NCBI GenBank assembly: GCA_002452405.1
Contig: DKFP01000014.1
Location: 186,001-250,000, forward strand
DNA from: Deferribacteraceae bacterium UBA6793
Lineage (GTDB): Bacteria; Chrysiogenota; Deferribacteres; Deferribacterales; Geovibrionaceae
DNA: 64,000 nucleotides
Direction of reading: 5' to 3'
A program made the translations under genes and the position numbers. The first letter of the stretch is position 1. The number at the start of each line of letters is the position of its first letter. The notes below the pieces were generated by a model, which did no database searches, was not told the origin of the DNA, and worked only from the letters and a program-made list of their open reading frames with translations. Positions 26,310 to 34,564 of this stretch are shown here, one piece after another.

Positions 26310-28988
26310 TCAATTGTCATATGTAAGCGTTATAGAGAAAAGCGCGCCGGACTTTGTGTTTTGTGCCACAAGAAGCCCGTCCATATGGTCTTCTATGATA
26401 ATTTTCGACATATAAAGACCGATTCCCGTGCCCTCGCCTTCCGGTTTTGTGGTGAAGTATGGGTCGAAAATGCGTCCAAGCGTTTCGTCAGGAATATTTC
26501 CGCCGTCGTTCTCAATATCTATTTTCAGCCTGTCGGATTTATACGCCACTGTTGTTATGATATTACCTATCTTTTCGCCTGTGTTTTTTCTGTAGTCGAT
26601 TATGGCGTCTTTGGCGTTCTGATAGATATTCAGAAGAACCTGTTTCAGCTCGCTTGGGAAGATTGTAAGCTGAGTATCGTTTATGGGGCTGTAGTCTTCG
26701 GGTATCTTGTTTTCAAAGACAATCTCATTCTGCCCGTCTCTGATTATTACCTTGTAGTTTATCATCTGGCTGCGAAGCTGAGTTGTAACCAGCGAGAGTG
26801 ATTCGAGGATCACTGCGGCAACATCAACCTTCTCCGTTGAGTTTGCAGAATGGAAGAAATTACGGAAATCGTCGATAGTCGCCGACATGTGGTCTATGAG
26901 GCGCATCGCGTTGGAGGCAAAGTTAATGAGATACGGTCTGTCAACCTCGCCCATTTCGTGTGCGTCCTCGATATCCTGAACATAAAGCGCGAGAGCGTTC
27001 AGCGGCTGCCTCCACTGGTGGGCGATGGCGCTTATCATCTGTCCCATGGCGGCGAATTTAGCCTGTTCGAAAAGCATCTGCTCGTTCTTTCTGCGTTTTT
27101 CTGTCTCCACCTGCACCCGTTTTTCAAGGCTCTTGTTGATGTCTTCAAGCATTTTTTTGCGGTTGATGAGTTCCTGTTCCATCTTCATCCGGTCGGTGAT
27201 GTCTCTGAAAACGTAGACCGAACCGATTATTTCGCCCTTGTTGTTTGTCATAGCGGACGATGTTATGAAAACTGTGATAACCCCTGCTTCTTTCGTAACC
27301 ATGTTTGCGCGGTAGGTGCGATTGGATTTAGGCGAGAGGTCGGTTATTTTTTCCGTGAGAGATTTTCCTGTCTCATAGTCGTAAACCTGAATGACCTCGT
27401 TTATGTTGTGTCCGAGTATGAACCTGTATTTCTGCCCCAGAATGTTCTCAGCGCTGCTGTTCACAAGTGTTATGCGTCCGAACTTGTCGGCAGCGACAAC
27501 ACCCTCTCCTATGCTTCTAAGCGTTACGTCGAGCCTTTCCTTTTCACTTTCAAGCTCGTTCTGAACGCGGGTGATCTCCGTTATATCAATGCAAACGCAG
27601 ATGAAGCCCATTATGTTTCCGTTTGAACCGAAAAGCGGATATACCGAGCAGAGTACGGGGAATACCATGCCGTTCTTTTTGACCATCTCCAGCTGCTTTG
27701 TAACCATTGCATCGGTTCTGCGGCTTTCCATGCACATGTCGGCAAGCTCGTCACCCAGAGCCTTTATAAGCCCTGCGGGCGGCAGACCGAGCAGCTCCGA
27801 CAGCTTGTATCCGAAAATTATCTGCGCGCCGACGTTTGCGTCTATTATGATGGGTTCTTCATCGGTGGAGATTATGAGTATGCCGGTTGTTGTTGTTGAA
27901 TCGAAGACTGAGCGCAGATATTCCTCTTTGTCGCGCAGTTCCTTTTCGCGGCGGTCGATGGTTATCATCATTTTTTCAAAGCTGTCGTAAAGGGTGCGCA
28001 GTTCTTTGAACACGCCCTTTTCGGAATCTTTGAACTCAAGGAAGGTCCCCTGCGCTATCATCTCGCTGCGCTCCGTCAGAAGGCGCATGGGTACTATCAC
28101 CTTTGCTCTTATAAAAAACAGTACGAATATGGAAAAACCAACAAGAACCACAGCCGAACCTACGTTCATAAGGAGTATCTGGGCGAAATAGACGTATGCG
28201 GACGATGCCGACTGTTCGTAAAGGAGGAACCAGCCGGGTGTGCGTACAGTTTTTATGGTCCCGACGCGTTCCTCTTTTCCGAAGTGATAGTTGAGCATAA
28301 CAGGATCATAGCTGCCTGCCATGGACATAAGCGGATGTTTTGAAAGACTGCCTGCCATGTTTTTCGCAGACGATGCGATAACCGTTCCGTCTGCTGCTGT
28401 CAGGGTTATTACGGTGCTGCTGTCCTGCATAGCCTCTGCGAGAAGCTCGCTGATGAACCCTGTGCTGATATCGCCGACAACGTACCCTCCTTCAAATTCC
28501 ACAACCGCTCTGATGACCATATTGTTTGAGAGCGGAGATGTCACCGCCCTGCTCCATTTGTTTTCCATTCCTGTTTTATAGGAGATGTCCGGCAGGGGTA
28601 TGCCTATGAAATCAGCACGGTCGTAGCTTTTGTAATATGAGGAGTCGAACAGGGAGATTCTGGCTTTGCTGTCAAGAACATATATCGCCTCAAAAATTTT
28701 GAAGCTCTTAATGCCGGAAGAGAGCATAGTGTCCAGATGTTCATTTTTCTGTCCGTATTTTTCCGCCACTTCCGCTATGGTCTCAAGAAATCTGTATGGA
28801 TTGTCCAGTCTGTCGTTTATCCTGTCGTTGAGAGACGAAGCAACGATATTCAGCCTGGTTTTTACGTTTTCATCCTGCGATGCGTAGGAGCTCACAAGGA
28901 AAACAGTGAGAACAACCGCCAGCGGAAGCATTAGAAACAGTAAAAAAGATACGACAAACATCCTGCTCAGACTGGGGTTTGTCTTCAT
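26310..28988 (-). CDS. Membrane sensor histidine kinase (dCache-HAMP-PAS-PAS-HK)
   Basis: 892 residues. Membrane segments at ~9-31 and ~267-292 bracket a periplasmic Cache-type sensor. A HAMP-like region follows, then PAS domains (~360-475 and ~480-605), a coiled coil, the H-box IAHQWRQPLNALALY, and an ATPase domain (IYQNAKDAI, ENDGGNIPDE, GTGIGLYMS). Its ATG overlaps the stop of a solute-binding lipoprotein gene by 4 bp. That coupling, with no transporter genes nearby, suggests the lipoprotein presents a ligand to this kinase. No cognate regulator with a DNA-binding domain is present. Confidence 0.94.
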   Translation of the reverse strand: MKTNPSLSRMFVVSFLLFLMLPLAVVLTVFLVSSYASQDENVKTRLNIVASSLNDRINDRLDNPYRFLETIAEVAEKYGQKNEHLDTMLSSGIKSFKIFEAIYVLDSKARISLFDSSYYKSYDRADFIGIPLPDISYKTGMENKWSRAVTSPLSNNMVIRAVVEFEGGYVVGDISTGFISELLAEAMQDSSTVITLTAADGTVIASSAKNMAGSLSKHPLMSMAGSYDPVMLNYHFGKEERVGTIKTVRTPGWFLLYEQSASSAYVYFAQILLMNVGSAVVLVGFSIFVLFFIRAKVIVPMRLLTERSEMIAQGTFLEFKDSEKGVFKELRTLYDSFEKMMITIDRREKELRDKEEYLRSVFDSTTTTGILIISTDEEPIIIDANVGAQIIFGYKLSELLGLPPAGLIKALGDELADMCMESRRTDAMVTKQLEMVKKNGMVFPVLCSVYPLFGSNGNIMGFICVCIDITEITRVQNELESEKERLDVTLRSIGEGVVAADKFGRITLVNSSAENILGQKYRFILGHNINEVIQVYDYETGKSLTEKITDLSPKSNRTYRANMVTKEAGVITVFITSSAMTNNKGEIIGSVYVFRDITDRMKMEQELINRKKMLEDINKSLEKRVQVETEKRRKNEQMLFEQAKFAAMGQMISAIAHQWRQPLNALALYVQDIEDAHEMGEVDRPYLINFASNAMRLIDHMSATIDDFRNFFHSANSTEKVDVAAVILESLSLVTTQLRSQMINYKVIIRDGQNEIVFENKIPEDYSPINDTQLTIFPSELKQVLLNIYQNAKDAIIDYRKNTGEKIGNIITTVAYKSDRLKIDIENDGGNIPDETLGRIFDPYFTTKPEGEGTGIGLYMSKIIIEDHMDGLLVAQNTKSGALFSITLTYDN

Positions 28989-30088
28989 TCAGCACTCCCT
29001 ATGCGTTCCACTTTTCCGTTTTTAACTATAAAAACGCTTAGCGGCAGATTGGCGTCGCAGTATTTGTCCAGAGTGAGTCCCTTGAGCAGACTGATCTTTT
29101 TTGCACTTTCCCTTATTGCATCACAGAAAGGCGTTCCGTTTTTTATGTTGTTCAGCGCGTTGAAAAGGATAAAACCGGATTCGTATCCGTGGACACTCAT
29201 CCATGAAGGCTCCTCGTTGAACATCGCTCTGTATCTATTGCTGAACTCTTTGTAGGGTGCTGAGTTTTTGTCTATGTAAAAGTCGAACAGGTATACGCCG
29301 TTAACTGCGTCTCCGCCGAATGTCATAAATTCGTTGCCGGCAGCCCATGCCCGTATGGCTATTTTTGAATTATATCCGGCTTTGCGTATCTGCCAGATGA
29401 TAAGCGCCGTGTCCAGAGGCGAACCAACTATGTAATACATGCCGGGCGGGTTTGCTTTGTCCTCTTCAATGAGCTTCTGCATACTTTCGCCTGATTCCGG
29501 ATTGAAAGCACGGATGTCCCTTACGCTGCACCCAAGCTGCATGAACGACGCAGTAATATTGCGTACGATATCCGTTGAGTATGAACTGTTTCTTGTGTCG
29601 TAAATGATAACCGTTTCTTTGACGCCAAGTTCGCGGACTATGTATTTTGTTATATGCATAGCCTGATTTTTGCTGTTGTAGGGGATTATTCTTACGAAAT
29701 TATCGTTTATTCCGGCGAGTTCCGAAGTGCTGACTGTCGGGCTGAACATATACATGCCACGGCTTTTGAGGAGTGGTACGGTGGACTTGGCAACGTTGCT
29801 GAGTCCGGGACCTATTACATATTTCACACCCTTGTCAGAAAGGCTGGAAAGTGCGGATACCCCACCCTGTGGTGTGCCGTTATCATCCTGGATATCAAGG
29901 GAAATTTTGTCTTCCATGCCGGAATCCGAAAGGGCAAGCAAAACACCCTTCATGGAGTCCTGCCCCATGTCCGAGTATCTGCCTGTAAGAGTGTTTATGA
30001 AACCGACAGTTGTTTTGCCGGAATCAGCGTTGCATCCGGACAGAAAAAACGCGGCCGAAATAATGGATATCAGAAAATATCTGTACAT
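28985..30088 (-). CDS. Periplasmic-binding lipoprotein (branched-chain amino acid / LivK-like family)
   Basis: 367 residues with a lipoprotein signal ending in the lipobox LSGC (Cys19). The mature part is a type-1 periplasmic-binding fold of the Leu/Ile/Val receptor family (VGFINTLTGRYSDMGQDSMKGVLLAL at its start, mid-protein YIVGSPLDTALIIWQIRKAGY, and YESGFILFNAL near the end). No permease or ATPase gene is adjacent; instead its stop overlaps a Cache histidine kinase start by 4 bp. It is therefore more likely a ligand sensor subunit than a transport protein. GGAG lies 7 nt before the ATG. Confidence 0.92.
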   Translation of the reverse strand: MYRYFLISIISAAFFLSGCNADSGKTTVGFINTLTGRYSDMGQDSMKGVLLALSDSGMEDKISLDIQDDNGTPQGGVSALSSLSDKGVKYVIGPGLSNVAKSTVPLLKSRGMYMFSPTVSTSELAGINDNFVRIIPYNSKNQAMHITKYIVRELGVKETVIIYDTRNSSYSTDIVRNITASFMQLGCSVRDIRAFNPESGESMQKLIEEDKANPPGMYYIVGSPLDTALIIWQIRKAGYNSKIAIRAWAAGNEFMTFGGDAVNGVYLFDFYIDKNSAPYKEFSNRYRAMFNEEPSWMSVHGYESGFILFNALNNIKNGTPFCDAIRESAKKISLLKGLTLDKYCDANLPLSVFIVKNGKVERIGSAE

Positions 30089-30103
30089 TGTATCTCCGCC
30101 GTA

Positions 30104-30132
30104 ATCATATCACAGAGCGGATTTATGTACAA
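30104..30132 (-). promoter_or_regulatory. Candidate promoter for the binding-protein/kinase operon
   Basis: On the minus strand, TTGTAC (30127-30132) and TATGAT (30104-30109) are 17 bp apart, just upstream of the lipoprotein gene start at 30088. The -10 matches consensus at five of six positions, the -35 only at three, so this is a moderate candidate. Confidence 0.35.
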
Positions 30133-30154
30133 TTATATTATGTTGCATGTAGAA

Positions 30155-30403
30155 TTATGCATACACATCAAGATTGTATCCTGGGTTGCCGAATCTGCGT
30201 TCCTTTCGCGAGCTGTCCTGATGCTGGCTTTCCATAGTGTCCGTGCGGACAGACTGACGGTAGGTCGCATCATCGTTGTATGAACGTATACGCTCGCTAT
30301 GGTGATACTGCTGATACATTTTTTCTGTGTTTTTCTGTCTCTGTTCTTCCAGCATACGTGAGTATGCTTCATTTGAGGCTGAACCGCCTATAACTCTTGA
30401 CAT
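30155..30403 (-). CDS. Small hydrophilic protein of unknown function ending in LDVYA
   Basis: 82 residues, very rich in charged residues and Gln, Ser and Tyr, with no membrane segment or signal peptide and probably disordered or helical. The ATG is preceded by AGGTG at 7 nt. Its C-terminus (NPGYNLDVYA) resembles that of the EF-hand protein at 43622-44026 (SSVDMYA). I do not recognise a family. It lies 66 bp upstream of the lipoprotein gene on the same strand, but a candidate promoter separates them. It may be a real small gene; the evidence is the Shine-Dalgarno, the position and the shared tail. Confidence 0.5.
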   Translation of the reverse strand: MSRVIGGSASNEAYSRMLEEQRQKNTEKMYQQYHHSERIRSYNDDATYRQSVRTDTMESQHQDSSRKERRFGNPGYNLDVYA

Positions 30404-30532
30404 GGACGCACCTGACGGAACATCCCTGTATGAAATTGCGCATCCTTGCTTTTATCGTATCGACATAATAAGCCATTACTTTAGAAAAAAGAAGAGGAAA
30501 TTTTCTGATTATTTTGTATGGGATGATAGGAT

Positions 30533-30600
30533 GAGACCGCTTCGGGCATAAAGCCCTTTCGAAGACGAAAAACATACGTCTTTGCGAGGAATAAAGTGAC
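30533..30600 (+). repeat. Degenerate copy (A) of the dispersed 82-bp palindromic repeat
   Basis: Starts GAGACCGCTTC and ends GCGAGGAATAAAGTGAC. It keeps the outer elements of the family but has a rearranged middle (TTTCGAAGACG...CGTCTTTGCGAGG). It lies 42 bp from copy B in the same orientation. Confidence 0.6.
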
Positions 30601-30642
30601 ACTAGGGCATAGTTCATAAGTTATGTTGTATAGAAAAAAGAC

Positions 30643-30724
30643 GAGACTGCTTCACCCCTATGGGGTTCGCAGAGACGTGATTTTTATTCCGTCTTCGCGA
30701 GGAGCACAGCGACGCGGCGATCTC
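30643..30724 (+). repeat. Dispersed 82-bp palindromic repeat, copy B
   Basis: Begins GAGACTGCTTCACCCC, contains GGGGTTCGCAGAGACG and CCGTCTTCGCGAGGAG, and ends GACGCGGCGATCTC. The ends form an imperfect inverted repeat (GAGACTGCTTC against GAGATCGC), and the middle can pair through GAGACG and CGTCTTC. It is nearly identical to copy C at 46761 and closely related to copy D at 57510, both in the opposite orientation. Confidence 0.85.
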
Positions 30725-30736
30725 CTCTTATATCAC

Positions 30737-30812
30737 CCTTTAACAAAGGGGGATTTTCTTTCTATTTTAAGAAACTTAGTAAAGTCAAATCCCTCCAAAC
30801 CTCCCTTTTGTC
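30737..30812. repeat. Imperfect inverted repeat in the 480-bp gene-free stretch
   Basis: The arms AACAAAGGGGGATTT and AAATCCCTCCAAACCTCCC with TTTTGT could fold on themselves. This occupies the right part of the gene-free stretch 30404-30883, which otherwise holds repeat copies A and B and the hairpin at 30814. It looks like a second kind of intergenic repeat, but I see only one copy in the window. Confidence 0.4.
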
Positions 30813-30813
30813 A

Positions 30814-30842
30814 AAACATTTGCACTATTAATGCAAATGTTT
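30814..30842 (-). terminator. Hairpin downstream of the ClC gene, candidate terminator
   Basis: Perfect 11-bp arms AAACATTTGCA and TGCAAATGTTT with a 7-nt loop. On the minus strand it lies 42 bp past the ClC stop and runs into TTTTG. The stem is AT-rich, so termination would be weak. Confidence 0.4.
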
Positions 30843-30883
30843 CTGCACCGAAAATGACAGGAGGTAATTTTATGTATATCTAA

Positions 30884-32677
30884 TCAGAAATCATCTTTTT
30901 CGCTCTCTGCCAGCTGTCTGCGGCGTATCATTTTGTTATATGTTGTGATGATGTCTCTGCGTGTGATGATGCCAAGCAGTTTTTGGTTGTCTCCCGGATC
31001 AAGAACCGCGAGAAGTTCGACATTTTTAAAGCCGATACTGTCGATAGCGTCTGCAAGTGTTGTTTCGGGATATACATAGGGCAGGTCTTTTTCACATACT
31101 TCGCCTGCGACGACTATATCCTCAAGTCCTTCGTCGAATACAAACTCGCGCAGTTCCTCAAAAAGCAGAACGCCCACGAAAGAGCCGTCTTCTTTAAGAA
31201 CCGGAAAGTTGTTGTGCTTAGTTTTAGATATTAAATGCACAACATCGCTGAACTTCATTGTTTCGGGAATTGTTATTGGGTCGGACCGCATGATATTTCT
31301 GACCTTGATGTCCTGTAACACCTGAAGGAAAAACTCTCCCTTATGCGCGGGCGAATCGCTGCGCTGGGGTACCTGATTGTAATAGAGGTTGGTCTTGCGC
31401 AAAAGCAGGAACGAAAGTGTAGTTACCCACATCGACGGAACCAGAAGATGATAGTTTCCCGTCATTTCGCTCACCATGATGATGGAAGATAAAGGGGTGT
31501 TTGCGATTCCGCTGAAAAATCCTGCCATACCTACAACTGCGAATGCGCCTGGTTCGGGTGCAATTAGGGGGAGCAGCTCGTTGAGGCTGACGCCTACCAT
31601 GCCGCCCACGCACGCTCCTATAACCATTGAGGGGCCGAATGAACCTGCGGAACCGCCGGAACCTATGGTGAATGATGTCGCGAATATCTTTGCGAAGATG
31701 AACAGCACGAGAAACAGAAGCCCGAGGTTGTTCGACATTGCATGGTCTATCTGGGCATATCCGCCGGAGAGCACTTCGGGGATGAAAATGGCTACGCAGC
31801 CCGTAAGAAACCCGCCTATCATGGGTTTAATATATGGCTTTACTGGTATTTTTTTAAAAACGTCGGCAGATCTTTTGTATACTGTGACGAAGAACCAGCC
31901 AAAACCGGCACATGCAAAACCGAGTATGGTGTAACCTATGAGCTCCGCCGGATTTCTGAATGTAAAGTCGTGTGCAGCGAACAGGGGCTCCCAGCCGAAA
32001 ACACTGCAAAATACTGAGTACGCGATGATTGAGGTTATTGCTGAAGGGAGCAGCGCTTCATATTCCATATCGGAGGACGAATAGAGCACTTCCGCTGCGA
32101 AAATGGCACCTGCCAGAGGCGAACGGAATATAGCTCCGACACCTGCGCCCATGCCGGCTGCTGTAAGAATCCTTTTTTCCCTGTCTGTGAGGCTCAGCAT
32201 ATTGCCGAGGAACGACGCGAATCCTGCGCCGATATGTGATATAGGACCTTCCCGACCGCCTGAACCACCGGTACCGATAGTTATTGCGCTGGTGAATATT
32301 TTTACGATGGGCACCTGCCAGCGGATATTCCCTTTTTTCTGGTGAATTGCTTCAATAGCTGTGTTGGTGCCTGCGCCCTGTGCTTCCGGTGCGAATTTAT
32401 ACACGATGTATCCGCTTACCAGACCACCGAGGGCGGGAACGATGAGCAGAAGCCATCTGTTGAATTCTTTTCCTGAGTGACCGAACAATGAAGGCTCGCC
32501 GGATGTTTCACCTACGGGCCAGCCGACAGCGACGTCAAGAAAGTAGTATTCGCAGACCTGGATCATAAAGAAGAGGGCTATTGAGGCGAGACCTGCCACA
32601 ACACCCACGACGGAACCGAGTATGAACCACCTGCCAATTACAGGCAGTGTCAATTTTTTAAACTTAAAACGTTTCAT
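30884..32677 (-). CDS. ClC-family chloride channel or Cl-/H+ antiporter with CBS pair
   Basis: About 597 residues from the ATG at 32675-32677; a GTG 13 codons upstream is an alternative start. It has ~10-12 membrane segments. The ion-path motifs are GSGGREGPI (with the gating Glu) and GSGGSAGSFGPSM. The C-terminal CBS domain pair (~460-585) has IMRSDPITIPETM and GIITRRDIIT motifs and may bind nucleotides. The gene stands alone between the met operon and a repeat-rich region. Whether it is a channel or an antiporter cannot be decided from these motifs, although the gating Glu is conserved. Confidence 0.93.
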   Translation of the reverse strand: MKRFKFKKLTLPVIGRWFILGSVVGVVAGLASIALFFMIQVCEYYFLDVAVGWPVGETSGEPSLFGHSGKEFNRWLLLIVPALGGLVSGYIVYKFAPEAQGAGTNTAIEAIHQKKGNIRWQVPIVKIFTSAITIGTGGSGGREGPISHIGAGFASFLGNMLSLTDREKRILTAAGMGAGVGAIFRSPLAGAIFAAEVLYSSSDMEYEALLPSAITSIIAYSVFCSVFGWEPLFAAHDFTFRNPAELIGYTILGFACAGFGWFFVTVYKRSADVFKKIPVKPYIKPMIGGFLTGCVAIFIPEVLSGGYAQIDHAMSNNLGLLFLVLFIFAKIFATSFTIGSGGSAGSFGPSMVIGACVGGMVGVSLNELLPLIAPEPGAFAVVGMAGFFSGIANTPLSSIIMVSEMTGNYHLLVPSMWVTTLSFLLLRKTNLYYNQVPQRSDSPAHKGEFFLQVLQDIKVRNIMRSDPITIPETMKFSDVVHLISKTKHNNFPVLKEDGSFVGVLLFEELREFVFDEGLEDIVVAGEVCEKDLPYVYPETTLADAIDSIGFKNVELLAVLDPGDNQKLLGIITRRDIITTYNKMIRRRQLAESEKDDF

Positions 32678-32730
32678 TATATATATCTTACCAGTAGGAA
32701 CCGCTACAGTAAACACCCGCGGCGGTTAAG

Positions 32731-33447
32731 TCAAGGTTTTTGGAAAATAAATAAGCCTTTTTTGTCTGTGTATGTCTTTATGCGTCCGTTTTCGGTTTCA
32801 ATGCAGTATCTCTGTTTGTATTCAGCGGGGAGGTCAAAAAATGCCTTTTCAATTTTTGCGAAGAGTTCCGGCGACGGATTAAGTCTGTTTGCCCATTCGG
32901 AAAAATCATGACGCTTATGGAGTATGACAGCCTCGTGAGCTTCAAAGCCCTCACATTCCGCCATGGCAATTATGTTTTCTGCCGTATGGCTTTTTCTGTG
33001 GGTCTCGTCCCTAAGAACCTCTATTTGGTTAAGATGTGTGTCGTCCGCGTCCACAATGGAATCTATCAGTACAAAGGTTCCGCCTGTTTTGAGAATACGG
33101 AAGGTTTCGCCCATAAACATACAGGGGTTGCGGAAGTGGTGCATGGCGATGCGGCAGCCGGCGAAATCGAACGACTCATCCCGGAACGGCAGAAATTCTG
33201 CTGCGGATACGGCGCCGAGTGAAAGCCCGAAAGCCTCGTCCGCCTTTTTCAGCATGTTAAGGCTCAGGTCGGTGATAATCTTTGTGTCGGCAGGGATGGC
33301 GTTTGCGAAGTGTCCGGCGGCACAGGCGACGTCCAGCATCCGTCCGAATCTGACCTTTGTGAATCTTTCCGCCAGAAACTCCAGATCGGAACCAGTGCGG
33401 TGGTCGCTGCTGTTCAGATAGTTTGCGGCGCTGGAGTCGAAACCCAT
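32731..33447 (-). CDS. Class I SAM-dependent methyltransferase in the metYX operon
   Basis: 238 residues with motif I MLDVACAAGHFANAIP (~36-51), an acidic strand (IITDLSLNMLKKAD), motif FDFAGCRIAMHHFRNP and FVLIDSIV. This matches UbiE/BioC-type methyltransferases acting on small molecules. It starts one base after the metX stop, so it is the third gene of the metY-metX operon. It is not MetW, which often follows metX in proteobacteria and has a different motif I. The substrate is unknown; a role in methionine or SAM metabolism is suggested by the riboswitch-controlled operon. Confidence 0.88.
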   Translation of the reverse strand: MGFDSSAANYLNSSDHRTGSDLEFLAERFTKVRFGRMLDVACAAGHFANAIPADTKIITDLSLNMLKKADEAFGLSLGAVSAAEFLPFRDESFDFAGCRIAMHHFRNPCMFMGETFRILKTGGTFVLIDSIVDADDTHLNQIEVLRDETHRKSHTAENIIAMAECEGFEAHEAVILHKRHDFSEWANRLNPSPELFAKIEKAFFDLPAEYKQRYCIETENGRIKTYTDKKGLFIFQKP

Positions 33448-33448
33448 A

Positions 33449-34564
33449 TCACACCATTCCGAGGAAGTCTTTTATCAGTCCTGTCTGCACCTCGAACTCA
33501 AGGAGAAACGCGTCGTGTCCGTAATCGGATGTAATGTTTTCCCAGTGAGTCTCTTTGCCCTGTTTTTTCAGTATTCCGACTATCTCCTCTGTCTGGTATG
33601 ACGGGAAGAGAAAATCGGATGTGAATGTCATGAAAAGTGATTTCGCTTTTATGAGCGAGATCGCCTCCTCAAGGTTGCCTCTGCCGTATGATAGGTCGAA
33701 AATATCCATGGTTTTAAGCACATAAAGGTATGTGTTCGCGTCGAAAGTCTCTGTGAATTTATATCCGTTGTAGCGGAGATAGTTTTCAACCTCAAACATG
33801 CCTTTAAAATCGTAAATACCCTCAAAGTTGGCATAGCGTCTGCCAAACTTGTTGTGGAACGCCGGATCGGACAGATAGGTTATGTGCCCTGCCATCCTTG
33901 CAATGGCAAGTCCGTCAACGGGTATTTCGCTGTCATAGTAGTCGCCGCCGTTCCAGCGCGGATCCTTCATTATGGCGAACTTTGCAATGGCGTTGAAGGC
34001 TATGGACATAGGGATTATGTATGCGCCGGTTGCTATCGGGATGATGCTTTTAACGCTGTCGGGGTAGGTCGCGCCCCATTCCAGAGCCTGCATACCCCCC
34101 ATAGAGCCACCTGCAACGCAGAGCAGTTTTTCTATGCCGAGGTGGTCTGTGAGCCGCTTTTGCAGTCTCACCATATCGCGCACAGTGACGACGGGAAAGC
34201 GCAGTGCGTAGCGTTTTCCGGTGGACGGGTCAACGGAACTGGGACCTGTGGTGCCGAAACAGGAGCCGAGGAAGTTTGAGCAGATGACGAAGTATTTGTC
34301 AGTGTCAAACGCCTTGCCGGGACCTATCATGGAATCCCACCATCCGGGGCGCTGTTCGTCCGCACGGTTAAAGCCCGCCGCATGTGCGGAGCCTGTCAGC
34401 GCGTGGCAGACGAGGATGGCGTTGTCTTTAGCCTCGTTCAGATTTCCGTATGTTTCATAGGCGACAGTGACGGACGAAACGACCCTGCCGCTTTCGAAAA
34501 AGAAATCGTCTTTAAATGTAACGTATCGGGTCTTTACAATCCCGACGGAACCGTTGTTCGTCAT
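33449..34564 (-). CDS. metX: Homoserine O-acetyltransferase (or O-succinyltransferase)
   Basis: 371-residue alpha/beta-hydrolase fold enzyme of the MetX type. It has ILVCHALTGSAHAAG, the nucleophile elbow GGSMGGMQALEW (Ser), and the late Asp and His (TSDFLFP, YGHDAFLLE). It activates homoserine with an acyl group for sulfhydrylation by the upstream MetY. Acetyl is the usual substrate of this family, but MetX-type enzymes using succinyl-CoA exist and sequence alone does not settle it. Its ATG overlaps the metY stop by 4 bp (ATGA). Confidence 0.95.
   Translation of the reverse strand: MTNNGSVGIVKTRYVTFKDDFFFESGRVVSSVTVAYETYGNLNEAKDNAILVCHALTGSAHAAGFNRADEQRPGWWDSMIGPGKAFDTDKYFVICSNFLGSCFGTTGPSSVDPSTGKRYALRFPVVTVRDMVRLQKRLTDHLGIEKLLCVAGGSMGGMQALEWGATYPDSVKSIIPIATGAYIIPMSIAFNAIAKFAIMKDPRWNGGDYYDSEIPVDGLAIARMAGHITYLSDPAFHNKFGRRYANFEGIYDFKGMFEVENYLRYNGYKFTETFDANTYLYVLKTMDIFDLSYGRGNLEEAISLIKAKSLFMTFTSDFLFPSYQTEEIVGILKKQGKETHWENITSDYGHDAFLLEFEVQTGLIKDFLGMV

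Noticed and set aside
30623..30883. Small plus-strand open frame across the repeat region next to the ClC gene.
   Set aside because: It consists largely of the dispersed repeat and hairpin sequences and lacks a convincing coding signal.
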